Shown: positions 8,690-17,487, counted from the first letter of the stretch. The stretch is DNA of 38,166 nucleotides from Dehalococcoidia bacterium (GCA_016783155.1 JADHXB010000003.1:1-38166); one strand, 5' to 3'. The notes: generated by a model from the letters alone, not told the origin. Numbers and translations are program-made.

Positions 8690-9590
8690 TAGCCCACCCA
8701 CAACCGTCGCCTCTACCTCAACCCTGTCCTTGCCCACCCGCTGTCAATACCACCCCCACCCCCGTCACTCCCTTCGCCTATCGGCACGGCACATCGCTTT
8801 CGCTTCGCTGGAAAGGCCTGTGCCCAGTGCCTTATCCCCACCTGTGCCGTCTGGCTACCCTAGAGCAGCGGCTTCCCACCGTGGCTCGCTTCGCTCGGTC
8901 AGCCCCCGCTCTTAACGGCTGCATCGCCTTCGCCTCGCACCGCTACGCCTTTTAATAATCGGCTAATGCCGTAAAGTTGAGCAGCTTCGCGGTGTCCCCT
9001 CCGGCTCGCTCAGGGCATGCAGGCCATCCAGCACCCCAACCCTAGGCGAAGCCAGTGACCAACCCCTCAAAAGGCTACGACCGCTGCCGGATGTCCTTGC
9101 CCGCCGTGTTCTCCTATTGTGTGACATCCTGGTTAAGCCATAAACGGCGCAAGGGTCTTTGATAAACTGCGCCCTCTGCCTGTGCACTCATTCCCCCAAC
9201 CCTCTCTCTGAGCCCCCCAACCCTCACTCGTGTATCAGATGCACATGGCGTCGGGCTTGCCCTTGCGCTCGGCTTGTGCTAAAGCACCGCCTTCCGCTTC
9301 CGAATGCCCCCGTTCGCTATCGCTCACTTAGATAATGGACATTGCCACGGCGGGCTTCGGTTCGTCGTGAGTTTTGTCAGGAGGTGTGGCATGTGTGCTG
9401 GTGCTGTTCGGTGTGAGCGCTTGTGTCTTCGGTCGGAGCACTGTGCTCTTGGTTTGAGGCGTCGGCGTGAGTTGTGTGGTCGTTATTTCGTGCGCCGTTT
9501 GGAGCGGCGCCAGAAAGTGCTAGGCGCCAGTCTGGAGTACGTGGTCGAAAACTGGCATCGCACCACGCATGTCGCAGTAACAGATGAAGG
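8690..9590. other. Non-coding, strand-asymmetric region with C-to-G skew switch near 9340; possible replication origin
   Basis: 8701-8760 has 32 C/6 G (counted), 9361-9420 has 25 G/9 C (counted); no convincing ORF. Confidence 0.4.
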
Positions 9591-9596
9591 AGAGCC

Positions 9597-9833
9597 ATGC
9601 TAGTAACTAGGAACAGCTATCAAGTCAAGGTCTGTGGAGCTGTCAAAGCAGCCGGTCGATGCCCTTCGCTTTGCAAGAGCGAGGGGGGTTGCTTCTGCAC
9701 AGACTATCCCGGACCAAGAGTTGTGCTTAACGTGGCAGAGCTAAAGCGTCGCTGCCATCGGTCGCACCGTGTCATGGCAAAGCTGAACGTGCTAAATCAA
9801 GGAGGTGAAATATGCAGTACCAGGTCGGTGTAA
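9597..9833 (+). CDS. Small cysteine-rich hypothetical protein
   Basis: 78 aa CGAVKAAGRCPSLCKSEGGCFCTDYPG; RBS gaaggag upstream. Confidence 0.45.
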   Translation: MLVTRNSYQVKVCGAVKAAGRCPSLCKSEGGCFCTDYPGPRVVLNVAELKRRCHRSHRVMAKLNVLNQGGEICSTRSV

Positions 9834-9988
9834 CAATCTACGGCTATGTCATTATCGAAGCCCCAAGCCGAAATGATGCAGGCGAAATGTATGCCGCTAT
9901 GGGCTCCGAGCAAATCCTTCAAGATATGAAGGTCAACAGCATAGACAGCGAGCATGTGCTGGAGGTGGGGTTTAAGCATGGCGAATGA
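9812..9988 (+). CDS. Small hypothetical protein (58 aa)
   Basis: ggaggtgaaat RBS then MQYQVGVTIYGYVIIEAPSRNDAGEMYAAMGSEQILQDMKVNSIDSEHVLEVGFKHGE. Confidence 0.6.
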   Translation: MQYQVGVTIYGYVIIEAPSRNDAGEMYAAMGSEQILQDMKVNSIDSEHVLEVGFKHGE

Positions 9989-10163
9989 CGTCTTATGCCC
10001 CAAATGCGGCGCATCATGGCACGCTGTGAGGCAGATGCTAGCCAGCCCCGAGGTCGAGGAGCGTGTGCTAGCCGAGGCCATCATTATCAACTGTACTGAA
10101 TGCAGAAAGGAGTTATCAGAATGCTACATCTCTATGAAATCGTCGAGCAGTACCAACAGCTAA
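9978..10163 (+). CDS. Zinc-ribbon small protein
   Basis: MANDVLCPKCGASWHAVRQMLASPEVEERVLAEAIIINCTECRKEL; overlaps the preceding gene end. Confidence 0.6.
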   Translation: MANDVLCPKCGASWHAVRQMLASPEVEERVLAEAIIINCTECRKELSECYISMKSSSSTNS

Positions 10164-10621
10164 AGGTCGTCATTGAGAGGACGGATGCCACCGATGAGGA
10201 CTTTGAGCTAACGCTCAAAGCCATCGAGGACAGCTTTGACAGAAAGGTCGAGAACATCGCTAAGCTGTGCTTGTCATTGGAAAGTAACATTGCAGCCTTG
10301 AAGCAGGAGGAAGCCCGCCTCCACGACAGGCGCTCCTCGATGGAGCATACGCTCGACTGGCTAAAGGACTACACGCTAGACCAAATGACAGCCATCGGAG
10401 TAGAAAGTGTCAAGAGAGACACAGTCTCCGTGAGTGTCAGGGTTAATCCTCCGAGCGTCCATATCTACCGGCTAGAGGATGTCCCGCTTGAGTTTTGCAG
10501 CCACGTCCCGGACGTGTGGCAGCCAGACAGAAAGCGAATCCTCGACCACTTCAAGGCTACAGGGGAGATACTGCCAGGCGTGGACATTGTCTCCGACAAA
10601 AAGAGAATCGAGATTAAATAG
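10121..10621 (+). CDS. Siphovirus Gp157-like protein
   Basis: MLHLYEIVEQYQQLKVVIERTD...EDSFDRKVENIAKLCLSLESNIAALKQEEARLHDRRSSMEHTLDWLKDYTLDQM...VRVNPPSVHI pattern. Confidence 0.85.
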   Translation: MLHLYEIVEQYQQLKVVIERTDATDEDFELTLKAIEDSFDRKVENIAKLCLSLESNIAALKQEEARLHDRRSSMEHTLDWLKDYTLDQMTAIGVESVKRDTVSVSVRVNPPSVHIYRLEDVPLEFCSHVPDVWQPDRKRILDHFKATGEILPGVDIVSDKKRIEIK

Positions 10622-10635
10622 GAAGGAGGTGAACC

Positions 10636-10992
10636 ATGTCAGAACAGCCGCAGCATAGATTTCATGGCAAGGTGCTGGTAAGGAGGGGGGACACCGAGAT
10701 TCACGTCAACGTCTTTGATGATGCTCGTGACGTCGTCTACCTCGAAATCCAGCAGGCGATCGCCCAATTCTCAGGTGATATTAAGCCAGCCACCGCCGCC
10801 CATCGCGAGCTAGCCAGGACAGCGCAGGCTAAGGCGGCAGCGCCCCCAGCAGCCACCAAGCCGCTCAATGCGCCAGTGTGCAAACAATGTGGCACTAATC
10901 AGTCCGTGGAGCTAATTACCTGGGCGGACAAGGTCACAGGTGAGCAGCGCAAAGAGTGGAAATGCCAGGCTTGTAAAAAGTGGTGCCGGTAG
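10636..10992 (+). CDS. Hypothetical protein with C-terminal zinc ribbon
   Basis: RBS ggaaggaggtg; C-terminal CKQCGTNQSVELI...WKCQACKKWCR. Confidence 0.7.
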   Translation: MSEQPQHRFHGKVLVRRGDTEIHVNVFDDARDVVYLEIQQAIAQFSGDIKPATAAHRELARTAQAKAAAPPAATKPLNAPVCKQCGTNQSVELITWADKVTGEQRKEWKCQACKKWCR

Positions 10993-10994
10993 CC

Positions 10995-11189
10995 ATGAAC
11001 TACCAAGCCGACTTTATAGAGGGGGAGGTCAAATTTCAGGAGGCCTCCCCCAAGCCACCAGACTTGCGCCGCTACCAGGGCGCCATGTTCCTTGACCGCC
11101 CCGACCTCTGGCGGCCACCGCTCAGGCGAAACTGGAAATCGGCGCCGCTGCCTGGACAGCAACCGCTATTTCAAGCGAAAGGAGATTGA
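10995..11189 (+). CDS. Small hypothetical protein
   Basis: MNYQADFIEGEVKFQEASPKPPDLRRYQGAMFLDRPDLWRPPLRRNWKSAPLPGQQPLFQAKGD, begins just after the previous stop. Confidence 0.45.
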   Translation: MNYQADFIEGEVKFQEASPKPPDLRRYQGAMFLDRPDLWRPPLRRNWKSAPLPGQQPLFQAKGD

Positions 11190-11190
11190 C

Positions 11191-11349
11191 ATGTTTACTA
11201 GAGTTACCAGGTATGGAGTCCTGATACGTAAAAGGCTTTGGCTCTGTGTGTACCGCAGATTTAGGTTCTTTCACGTATTCGTTCCGGGGCTTCCTATTCA
11301 TGTGTGGTCTATCGGCTTCTTGCTGGTGCTCTGGCGCTGCTGGAAGTGA
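11191..11349 (+). CDS. Small membrane-like hypothetical protein
   Basis: MFTRVTRYGVLIRKRLWLCVYRRFRFFHVFVPGLPIHVWSIGFLLVLWRCWK; RBS aaaggag. Confidence 0.4.
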   Translation: MFTRVTRYGVLIRKRLWLCVYRRFRFFHVFVPGLPIHVWSIGFLLVLWRCWK

Positions 11350-11360
11350 GCGCCTGGTTT

Positions 11361-11392
11361 GGTCGGGGGGCGCGCATCCGTTACCACGCCCA
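11361..11392 (+). repeat. 31/32-bp intergenic repeat, copy 1
   Basis: ggtcggggggcgcgcatccgttaccacgccca. Confidence 0.9.
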
Positions 11393-11422
11393 GAATTACA
11401 AAAGAAAGGAGAAAAGACAGCA

Positions 11423-11551
11423 ATGAAACTGAGTTGGGAAGCCATAGGATGCACAGCAATGGCAGTATCGGTGGTAGTGCTAGTTTGGCTAGTAATCATC
11501 TTCGTTGTCACCCACTGGAACCAGCTACCGGCAATAATACAAGGAATGTAA
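11423..11551 (+). CDS. Single-TM mini-protein (42 aa)
   Basis: MKLSWEAIGCTAMAVSVVVLVWLVIIFVVTHWNQLPAIIQGM; RBS aaaggag. Confidence 0.55.
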   Translation: MKLSWEAIGCTAMAVSVVVLVWLVIIFVVTHWNQLPAIIQGM

Positions 11552-11554
11552 GTC

Positions 11555-11586
11555 GGTCGGGGGGAGCGCATCCGTTACCACGCCCA
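11555..11586 (+). repeat. 31/32-bp intergenic repeat, copy 2
   Basis: ggtcggggggagcgcatccgttaccacgccca. Confidence 0.9.
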
Positions 11587-11611
11587 ATAATAAAATGAGA
11601 GGAGTATTAGC

Positions 11612-12214
11612 ATGGACGCTAACTTTTGCCCCGAATGCGCCCAGCCGCTAAACAGACTGGACTGGAATCTTCAGCATGAGAGAGTCAAATATCTATCCTG
11701 CGGAGAGCACTACTTCGAGTTAGTCCAAAGGGATGCGGACATAACCCTAAGACAACTCACCCTCAAGTGGTGCACTGTCTGTGGCTCTCTAATCCCCTAC
11801 CTGAAAGACAGGAATGGCAAATGCCAGGACTGCCACGAAAGGCTATGCCGCGAGTGGCGCATGGATCCTGCGGAAAGCAACATGCTTCTGGAAATTACCC
11901 CCCGGATCTCATCGGGGGGGACGTCGTACCACTGCTATACGAGCATAACCATCCGCCCCTATCCCAACCCCTGCACCTTCGGCGGCTCGTATGGTGGCCA
12001 GGTGGTGGAGACCGAGGAAGCCCTGGAGCATGCCCTAGCCGTCTTTAACGAGGAAGCCGCCCGCTATCGCCAGCAGGGGATGGAAAAGGTCGAGATTAAG
12101 CGGAGCGAACCTATCTACGTGGAGTCTCAAGAGGCTTTCATTCAAAGTTCCCAGGTCGAGGAACAAGAGAACGAGGCCGAACAGGACGACACAATTCAGA
12201 TGTCTTTACTGTAA
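11612..12214 (+). CDS. Multi-zinc-finger hypothetical protein with C-terminal QMSLL tail
   Basis: CPEC, CTVC...CQDC pairs; ends DDTIQMSLL. Confidence 0.7.
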   Translation: MDANFCPECAQPLNRLDWNLQHERVKYLSCGEHYFELVQRDADITLRQLTLKWCTVCGSLIPYLKDRNGKCQDCHERLCREWRMDPAESNMLLEITPRISSGGTSYHCYTSITIRPYPNPCTFGGSYGGQVVETEEALEHALAVFNEEAARYRQQGMEKVEIKRSEPIYVESQEAFIQSSQVEEQENEAEQDDTIQMSLL

Positions 12215-12220
12215 TAGTCT

Positions 12221-12251
12221 GCCGGGGGGTGCGCATCCGTTACCACGCTCA
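12221..12251 (+). repeat. 31/32-bp intergenic repeat, copy 3
   Basis: gccggggggtgcgcatccgttaccacgctca. Confidence 0.88.
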
Positions 12252-12489
12252 CAAATGAATCCCAAACTTAGCCCTATGTGCTATGCGTATCGCAGCTTTC
12301 AGTTGTATGCATGATGATTATCTCGTATCCGAAAGTCTGTTTCATTTGTAAATTAATGTTGTATAATGAGTGATATTACGAGGATTTGGTTTCGAATATA
12401 GTGCATAATGATACTGGAGCCTGATATATTTGTTGCCTAGTCTAGATTCACAAAACAATCATAATATATAAAAAGGGTGGTGGTATGAA

Positions 12490-13464
12490 ATGCCTAAAAG
12501 AGACAGTGTTATAACTGTACAGGGATTTGAATTGCAGAATATGCCACGTATATACGTAGCGGCTATTCTTGGTAGGTGGCTCCTTGAACGCACAACTCCT
12601 TCTTGGAGAATAGAGAATCCAGTAGAAGGATTTCAAAGGGTTGTCCGTGAGGTAAGAGCTCGTGAAATTGCATTAGCTGTGCTGGATCAGCGTAGGACTT
12701 TTCCGAACTCAATTGTCCTGGCAACTGATAGCGCGTCCTTTTCTCTTGATGGTCCCATTTTATCAATACCGCTCAATACAAAGTTTCTAGTGGTTGATGG
12801 TCAACACAGACTATGGGCGCAAAACTTCTCTGGTTATGATGCTCCGTATTCCTGTGTAATTCATATGGGTTTGTCAGAAGTAGAAATGGCCCGGCTTTTT
12901 CTAGAGATTAATGATAATCAAAAAAGAGTCCCTTCATCTTTACGTTGGGACCTAGTCAGGTTGGTAAGACCCGATGATGATCCGGAGGCGATTGGTGCTG
13001 CAGAAATGGTCTTCATGTTAGCTACTGACGAAGAGAGCCCTCTATATCAGAGGATAGACCTAACAGGTGAACAACCAGAAATAAGACTTAAACAGGGATC
13101 GATTGCTCCTGCAATAAGACAACTTCTTACGCAACGCTCGCCGTTACGCGGTCTCTCTTTTGAACAACAATATCAAGTGGTGATGCAATATTTCATCGCA
13201 ATTAGAGAATTCGATAGAGATGGTTGGAGAACTGGGGAGTCTGCGTTTTATGCAGCAAGAGTCCTTAGAGCATTACTTCGTCTGCTTGCTGACATATTCG
13301 ATGATTTAGGAAGAGATAATACAACTATAGCGTATAGATTGTTCCTGCCATATCTTAGAAAGATAGATACCACTACACTAAGTTCTGAAGCTCTGCGCGC
13401 TGCTCAAGGAGAGGCTGGTATAAGAGCTATATATAGACAAATGCACGAACAAGTCTTCGCCTAA
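12490..13464 (+). CDS. DGQHR-domain protein (DndB-like superfamily)
   Basis: KFLVVDGQHRLWAQNFSG...SEVEMARLFLEINDNQKRVPSSLRWDL. Confidence 0.85.
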   Translation: MPKRDSVITVQGFELQNMPRIYVAAILGRWLLERTTPSWRIENPVEGFQRVVREVRAREIALAVLDQRRTFPNSIVLATDSASFSLDGPILSIPLNTKFLVVDGQHRLWAQNFSGYDAPYSCVIHMGLSEVEMARLFLEINDNQKRVPSSLRWDLVRLVRPDDDPEAIGAAEMVFMLATDEESPLYQRIDLTGEQPEIRLKQGSIAPAIRQLLTQRSPLRGLSFEQQYQVVMQYFIAIREFDRDGWRTGESAFYAARVLRALLRLLADIFDDLGRDNTTIAYRLFLPYLRKIDTTTLSSEALRAAQGEAGIRAIYRQMHEQVFA

Positions 13465-13472
13465 ATGCAAAA

Positions 13473-14339
13473 ATGGTACTTTTTAATATCGATGAAGCAA
13501 AATATTACTGCTCCTCTTTTGGAAGCTCAGTTGGTGCTTCTGAGAGGTCTCTCTCCGAATTTCACAACATACACGTATTGAATAGATTTCACACATTTTC
13601 TGAAGGATCGAATATATTTAATGAGTATCGTGATTGTCTCTTACGAGACGTAGAGAGAACGCTCTTTTTTTCTGTTTCACATTATAGAAGAGCGCTCGAC
13701 CTCATGATGTCGAGTGCTTCACCCTGGGCTTATGTTACTTTATACTATGGGTGTTGGTATGTAGCACACGCTCTGCTTGGCCTCTTTGGATGTACAATAA
13801 TCAATAATTGTGTTATTGATGTTGAAGTAGGACTACCAGGAAGTCAAACATTACGCACGCGAAGAATAAGTGGAAGCCTCGGCAGAGCAAACGCTGTATA
13901 TACTACATATTCAGGAAGCCATCAAAGATTTTGGGATCTTTTTTATCGAGCCTTTCAGACAAACAAAGCACTATTTCCTCCGCAATTTCAGCTAGCATTA
14001 TCTCCAGTAAGTGGGGATCCGCTGTGGCAGATAGATAGACGGAATGACATCAACTATGATTCTTTTACTGGTACTCAGCTTGCTCATGATTTTGAACGTG
14101 GATTTACGTGCAGTAGTTTTCCAAGTTGTCTTCCTGGTGTGATGAATACGCAATATAAAATTTTTGAGTTATTTTTAGAGATGTCTTTTCAGTACGCACA
14201 AGACTTTGGAATCGCTACGGATGCGCTTCACAGATTAAGGTCACCTTCACCTCTTCGAAAAAAGGTGAGAGAACTCATTTATAATGAAAAACCATCGGGG
14301 CTTGTAAGTAAAACAATAAAATCCAAATTAACATCATAG
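13473..14339 (+). CDS. Hypothetical protein, possible HEPN-like helical domain
   Basis: 288 aa; SHYRRALDLMMSSASPWAYVTLYYGCWYVAHALLGLFG resembles HEPN core helices; RNDINY near the middle; 8 bp after the DGQHR gene. Confidence 0.4.
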   Translation: MVLFNIDEAKYYCSSFGSSVGASERSLSEFHNIHVLNRFHTFSEGSNIFNEYRDCLLRDVERTLFFSVSHYRRALDLMMSSASPWAYVTLYYGCWYVAHALLGLFGCTIINNCVIDVEVGLPGSQTLRTRRISGSLGRANAVYTTYSGSHQRFWDLFYRAFQTNKALFPPQFQLALSPVSGDPLWQIDRRNDINYDSFTGTQLAHDFERGFTCSSFPSCLPGVMNTQYKIFELFLEMSFQYAQDFGIATDALHRLRSPSPLRKKVRELIYNEKPSGLVSKTIKSKLTS

Positions 14340-14534
14340 ATAGATATTGATGGTAAATCCCATAACGCCTTTGTATTCGAATAATTTGAAGCCCCTAGTA
14401 GCTCATCTGTATGATTAAACCGGATGATGAATATCCAGGAAATGGGAAAATAGTGTGCTATAGATCACCTTGACATTGGTGCTTTGATAGCTTACTATAT
14501 GTATGTATTTATGTATGTATTTATGGAGTAACTT

Positions 14535-14666
14535 ATGAATTGCCCAGAATGCCGTTCCAATAAAGTTGTGCGGATGGGTTTTATAGTTACCAGAAACGGT
14601 AAGAAGCAACGATATCGCTGTAATAAGTGTGGGCGTACGTTCTACGTGAACAAGCAGAAGGTATAG
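14535..14666 (+). CDS. Mini zinc-ribbon protein (43 aa), InsA/transposase-Zn-ribbon-like
   Basis: MNCPECRSNKVVRMGFIVTRNGKKQRYRCNKCGRTFYVNKQKV. Confidence 0.65.
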   Translation: MNCPECRSNKVVRMGFIVTRNGKKQRYRCNKCGRTFYVNKQKV

Positions 14667-14700
14667 TCCCACGGAAACTTATGTTGCAGAGGTTAAACAG

Positions 14701-16305
14701 GTGACCAAGAGTATAGTCAATTGCAAACTCCGAGATGAAAAGCGCAGTTGCCCAATCTGCCAAAGTAGAGGTGAGGGCAATCTGGGTGACCACATCAGAA
14801 AATTGCACGGTGAAGAAAGTTACAAATCTGCCGTGCTAGCCGCAAAAGAGGGAGGCTTATCAGATCCTGAAATCGGGGAAATATTCAACATAAACTTCAA
14901 ACAGCTCGAGCGAATAATTACCGCGGCATATGGTATTAACATATCGACACTGGGGAAAACGAAGAAAATCAGCAGTTGGGAACCAAAAGACTATGAAAGC
15001 GAAACTACCACTGTATGGAGCTTTAGGCAAAGAGGCTGTTGGGCTACACATGATGGACGTTATAGGGGTAACTGGTCTCCTTATATTCCTAGAAATGTCA
15101 TCCTGAAATATAGTCAGCCTGGCGATACTGTTCTTGATTATTTTGTCGGTGGTGGGACAACTGCCGTAGAAGCCAAACTATTGGGCAGAAGATGCATTGG
15201 TTTGGATATTAATGCTGCCGCAATTGAGTTAACGAAAGGCAACCTGCATTTCGACCTAGTGAGACCTCCTGACGATTATCAGATTTATGAGCCGATTATA
15301 AAGGTTGGCGATGCCAGAAATCTTGAAGGCGTTGAGGATAATACAATAGACCTAATTTGTGCTCATCCCCCATATGCCGGCATCATAAGCTATAGTTCGA
15401 AAATTGATGGAGATCTGTCAAGCCTAAGCTATGATGCTTTTATTGATGAAATGCATCAGGTGGCCGAAGAAAGTTATAGGGTTCTTACGCCTGGGGGGAA
15501 ATGCGCAATCCTTATCGGTGATAGCAGAAACAAGAAACATGTCGTGCCCATCGGGTTTCGAACAATTAATGCTTTTCTAGACGCAAAATTCAAGTTAAAG
15601 GAACTAGTTATCAAAAGGCAGCATAATTGTAAGACGACTGGATTTTGGTATTCGAATAGCATCAAGCATAATTTCCTGCTTCTCGCACATGAATACCTCG
15701 CTATATTTGAGAAGCCACGAAGACAGGCACAGAATTCTGATAATAGTAATAAGACTGCAAATCTGATGGTCTCGCAATGTAGGCAACATCTCCGGGTGGA
15801 ACGTGTACCTGAACTTGAAACAACATCAGTATGGATATTGCCTGAGAAGGAATTTGAGGAAAAGCTAAACAAAAATGTCATCTGTAGGTACTCTGAGGAT
15901 GGTGAATACTGGCAGGTGTTGATCAAATATGGGGAGGGAAAGTCAGAAGCACTTGATTTAGATGGGAAGACAAGTCTCTTGTTCATGAAGTCCCCATCTT
16001 TAGGTAAGGCCGAACGCAAGGATGCACTTCGCTCTTATGAGGACGAGGTCTATCGATTTGTTAGGAATAACATTAATCGAGTCAAGACAGGTGGATTTCT
16101 TGTGGTTCAGACGCGCGACGTCCGAATAGGTGGCTGCGTAGAAGCAGTTGCTAAGCGATTGATTGACATTCTACGATCTAAAAACCTTTGGCTGAAAGAA
16201 ATAGTGGTGTTAACATCTGATGGGGTGCAGAAGAAGCTAGAGAAAAGTGGTGAGGATTTAGACATAGTACATCAATATCTTCTGATTTTTGAAGTACTGA
16301 ATTAA
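14701..16305 (+). CDS. DNA methyltransferase (N4/N6 class) with N-terminal zinc finger/HTH
   Basis: GTG start; CPICQSRGEGNLGDHIRKLH; motif I-like DTVLDYFVGGGTTAVEAKLLGRRCIGLDIN; motif IV ICAHPPYAGIISYS. Confidence 0.88.
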   Translation: MTKSIVNCKLRDEKRSCPICQSRGEGNLGDHIRKLHGEESYKSAVLAAKEGGLSDPEIGEIFNINFKQLERIITAAYGINISTLGKTKKISSWEPKDYESETTTVWSFRQRGCWATHDGRYRGNWSPYIPRNVILKYSQPGDTVLDYFVGGGTTAVEAKLLGRRCIGLDINAAAIELTKGNLHFDLVRPPDDYQIYEPIIKVGDARNLEGVEDNTIDLICAHPPYAGIISYSSKIDGDLSSLSYDAFIDEMHQVAEESYRVLTPGGKCAILIGDSRNKKHVVPIGFRTINAFLDAKFKLKELVIKRQHNCKTTGFWYSNSIKHNFLLLAHEYLAIFEKPRRQAQNSDNSNKTANLMVSQCRQHLRVERVPELETTSVWILPEKEFEEKLNKNVICRYSEDGEYWQVLIKYGEGKSEALDLDGKTSLLFMKSPSLGKAERKDALRSYEDEVYRFVRNNINRVKTGGFLVVQTRDVRIGGCVEAVAKRLIDILRSKNLWLKEIVVLTSDGVQKKLEKSGEDLDIVHQYLLIFEVLN

Positions 16306-16335
16306 TTGTTTCGTTTGCTCATTTAAACAGGCTTG

Positions 16336-17487
16336 TTAAGACATTATGCCTCCACCGCCACCACTGCTAGTTGCACCGCTATCCCAGCCGGTTGCTCCTT
16401 TTTGAGAAATTGATTTTGGTGGGTTAAGATGACGGGTTTCGCTAGGACACACAGGGTCAAATGGACAAATGTTGCACTTCGGAGTTGGCCTACAAATCTG
16501 CTTGCCTACACTGTAGTAAAGAAGGAAGTCCATTGATGCCGGAGTTGGCGGGCGGTGGTTATTGGGGATATCAGCCCATGATTCCCATACACGTCTCCAA
16601 GCATTTGCAGCTCGGGTGTCAACGGCTGAGTATTGATAGCAGTACACATCCAAATAGCTTGCCAGCAGAGGTATTTTCGTTTTAATAATGGAAGTCCTCA
16701 ATGCTATACGCATTGTGTTCGAATCACTGGCTACATCTACCAAGTGGGCGTTTTCAGTATAGTGCCATACTCCCCACTCGGCCATATCACGAAGGAACAT
16801 ATCAGCCTTCTTATAGCTGTAGCCCAGATAGCCGGCTGATGCTAACTTGTCTCGAATAGTGCCGGCATCTCTATCACAAGCTGCTAGTATGTTGTAAGCG
16901 TCTCCATCGAATTCTTCGATGAGAAACTTTGCTGCTGCGATCATCCACTTGCGTCTCTTGTCACCCTGGGAACCGGTGGCTTCTAAGTACTGTAGAAAAT
17001 CGCCTACCAACCCTGAGTTCTCTACTAAATCTGCCGCACTGAACCATTCAGGGTGTTCTTTGAACTGTCCAAACGGATTGCGACCACCTTTGTGTATATT
17101 GATCTTGAAATCTTGAATGGCAGTAAAAAAGCGCACGTTAGCAACTGCGCGGTCAGAAATACCTTCTCTGGTGATTGGTGGTTTCGTTAGATATTGCGGA
17201 TAGTCCTGCGGTTGCGCATACACCGGTTCAAGGATTTTAGCGAGTCTTAAACACTGTGCATCATCAATACTTAGTCCCAAGATTGCTTCGTGATTTCTTT
17301 CCCAGTACTTGTGAAAACGTGATATGTAGTCATTGCCCAGTTCCTTATCCCGCTGGTACAGGAACTTGTTTAATTGGTGCAAAAACTGCCGGGCTGTGTC
17401 GATTTCGGATTGCTGATGAGGAAATTCTGCTTGTACGCCAAGAGCGCCAAGCAATTCCTTTAGAAAGGCACTAAATTCACTAGTCAT
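16336..17487 (-). CDS. Possible HhH-GPD/EndoIII-like protein with C-terminal 4-Cys (FeS-type) loop
   Basis: C-terminal ICRPTPKCNICPFDPVCP (C-x5-C-x2-C-x5-C); GYLGYSYKKADMFLRDMAEWG and ...LDVYCYQYSAVDTRAANAWRRVW helical region with candidate catalytic D. Confidence 0.5.
   Translation of the reverse strand: MTSEFSAFLKELLGALGVQAEFPHQQSEIDTARQFLHQLNKFLYQRDKELGNDYISRFHKYWERNHEAILGLSIDDAQCLRLAKILEPVYAQPQDYPQYLTKPPITREGISDRAVANVRFFTAIQDFKINIHKGGRNPFGQFKEHPEWFSAADLVENSGLVGDFLQYLEATGSQGDKRRKWMIAAAKFLIEEFDGDAYNILAACDRDAGTIRDKLASAGYLGYSYKKADMFLRDMAEWGVWHYTENAHLVDVASDSNTMRIALRTSIIKTKIPLLASYLDVYCYQYSAVDTRAANAWRRVWESWADIPNNHRPPTPASMDFLLYYSVGKQICRPTPKCNICPFDPVCPSETRHLNPPKSISQKGATGWDSGATSSGGGGGIMS

Noticed and set aside
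8730-9603. ORFs 8730-8915, 8963-9187, 9304-9603, 9377-9598 as genes
   Set aside because: Low-complexity, Arg/Cys/Pro/Ser-rich translations on conflicting strands without RBS; better explained by skewed non-coding DNA.
11361-12251. The 31-bp repeats as intrinsic terminators or a CRISPR array
   Set aside because: No poly-T tail, no consistent stem, and spacing of ~190 and ~670 bp with genes between copies rules out CRISPR.
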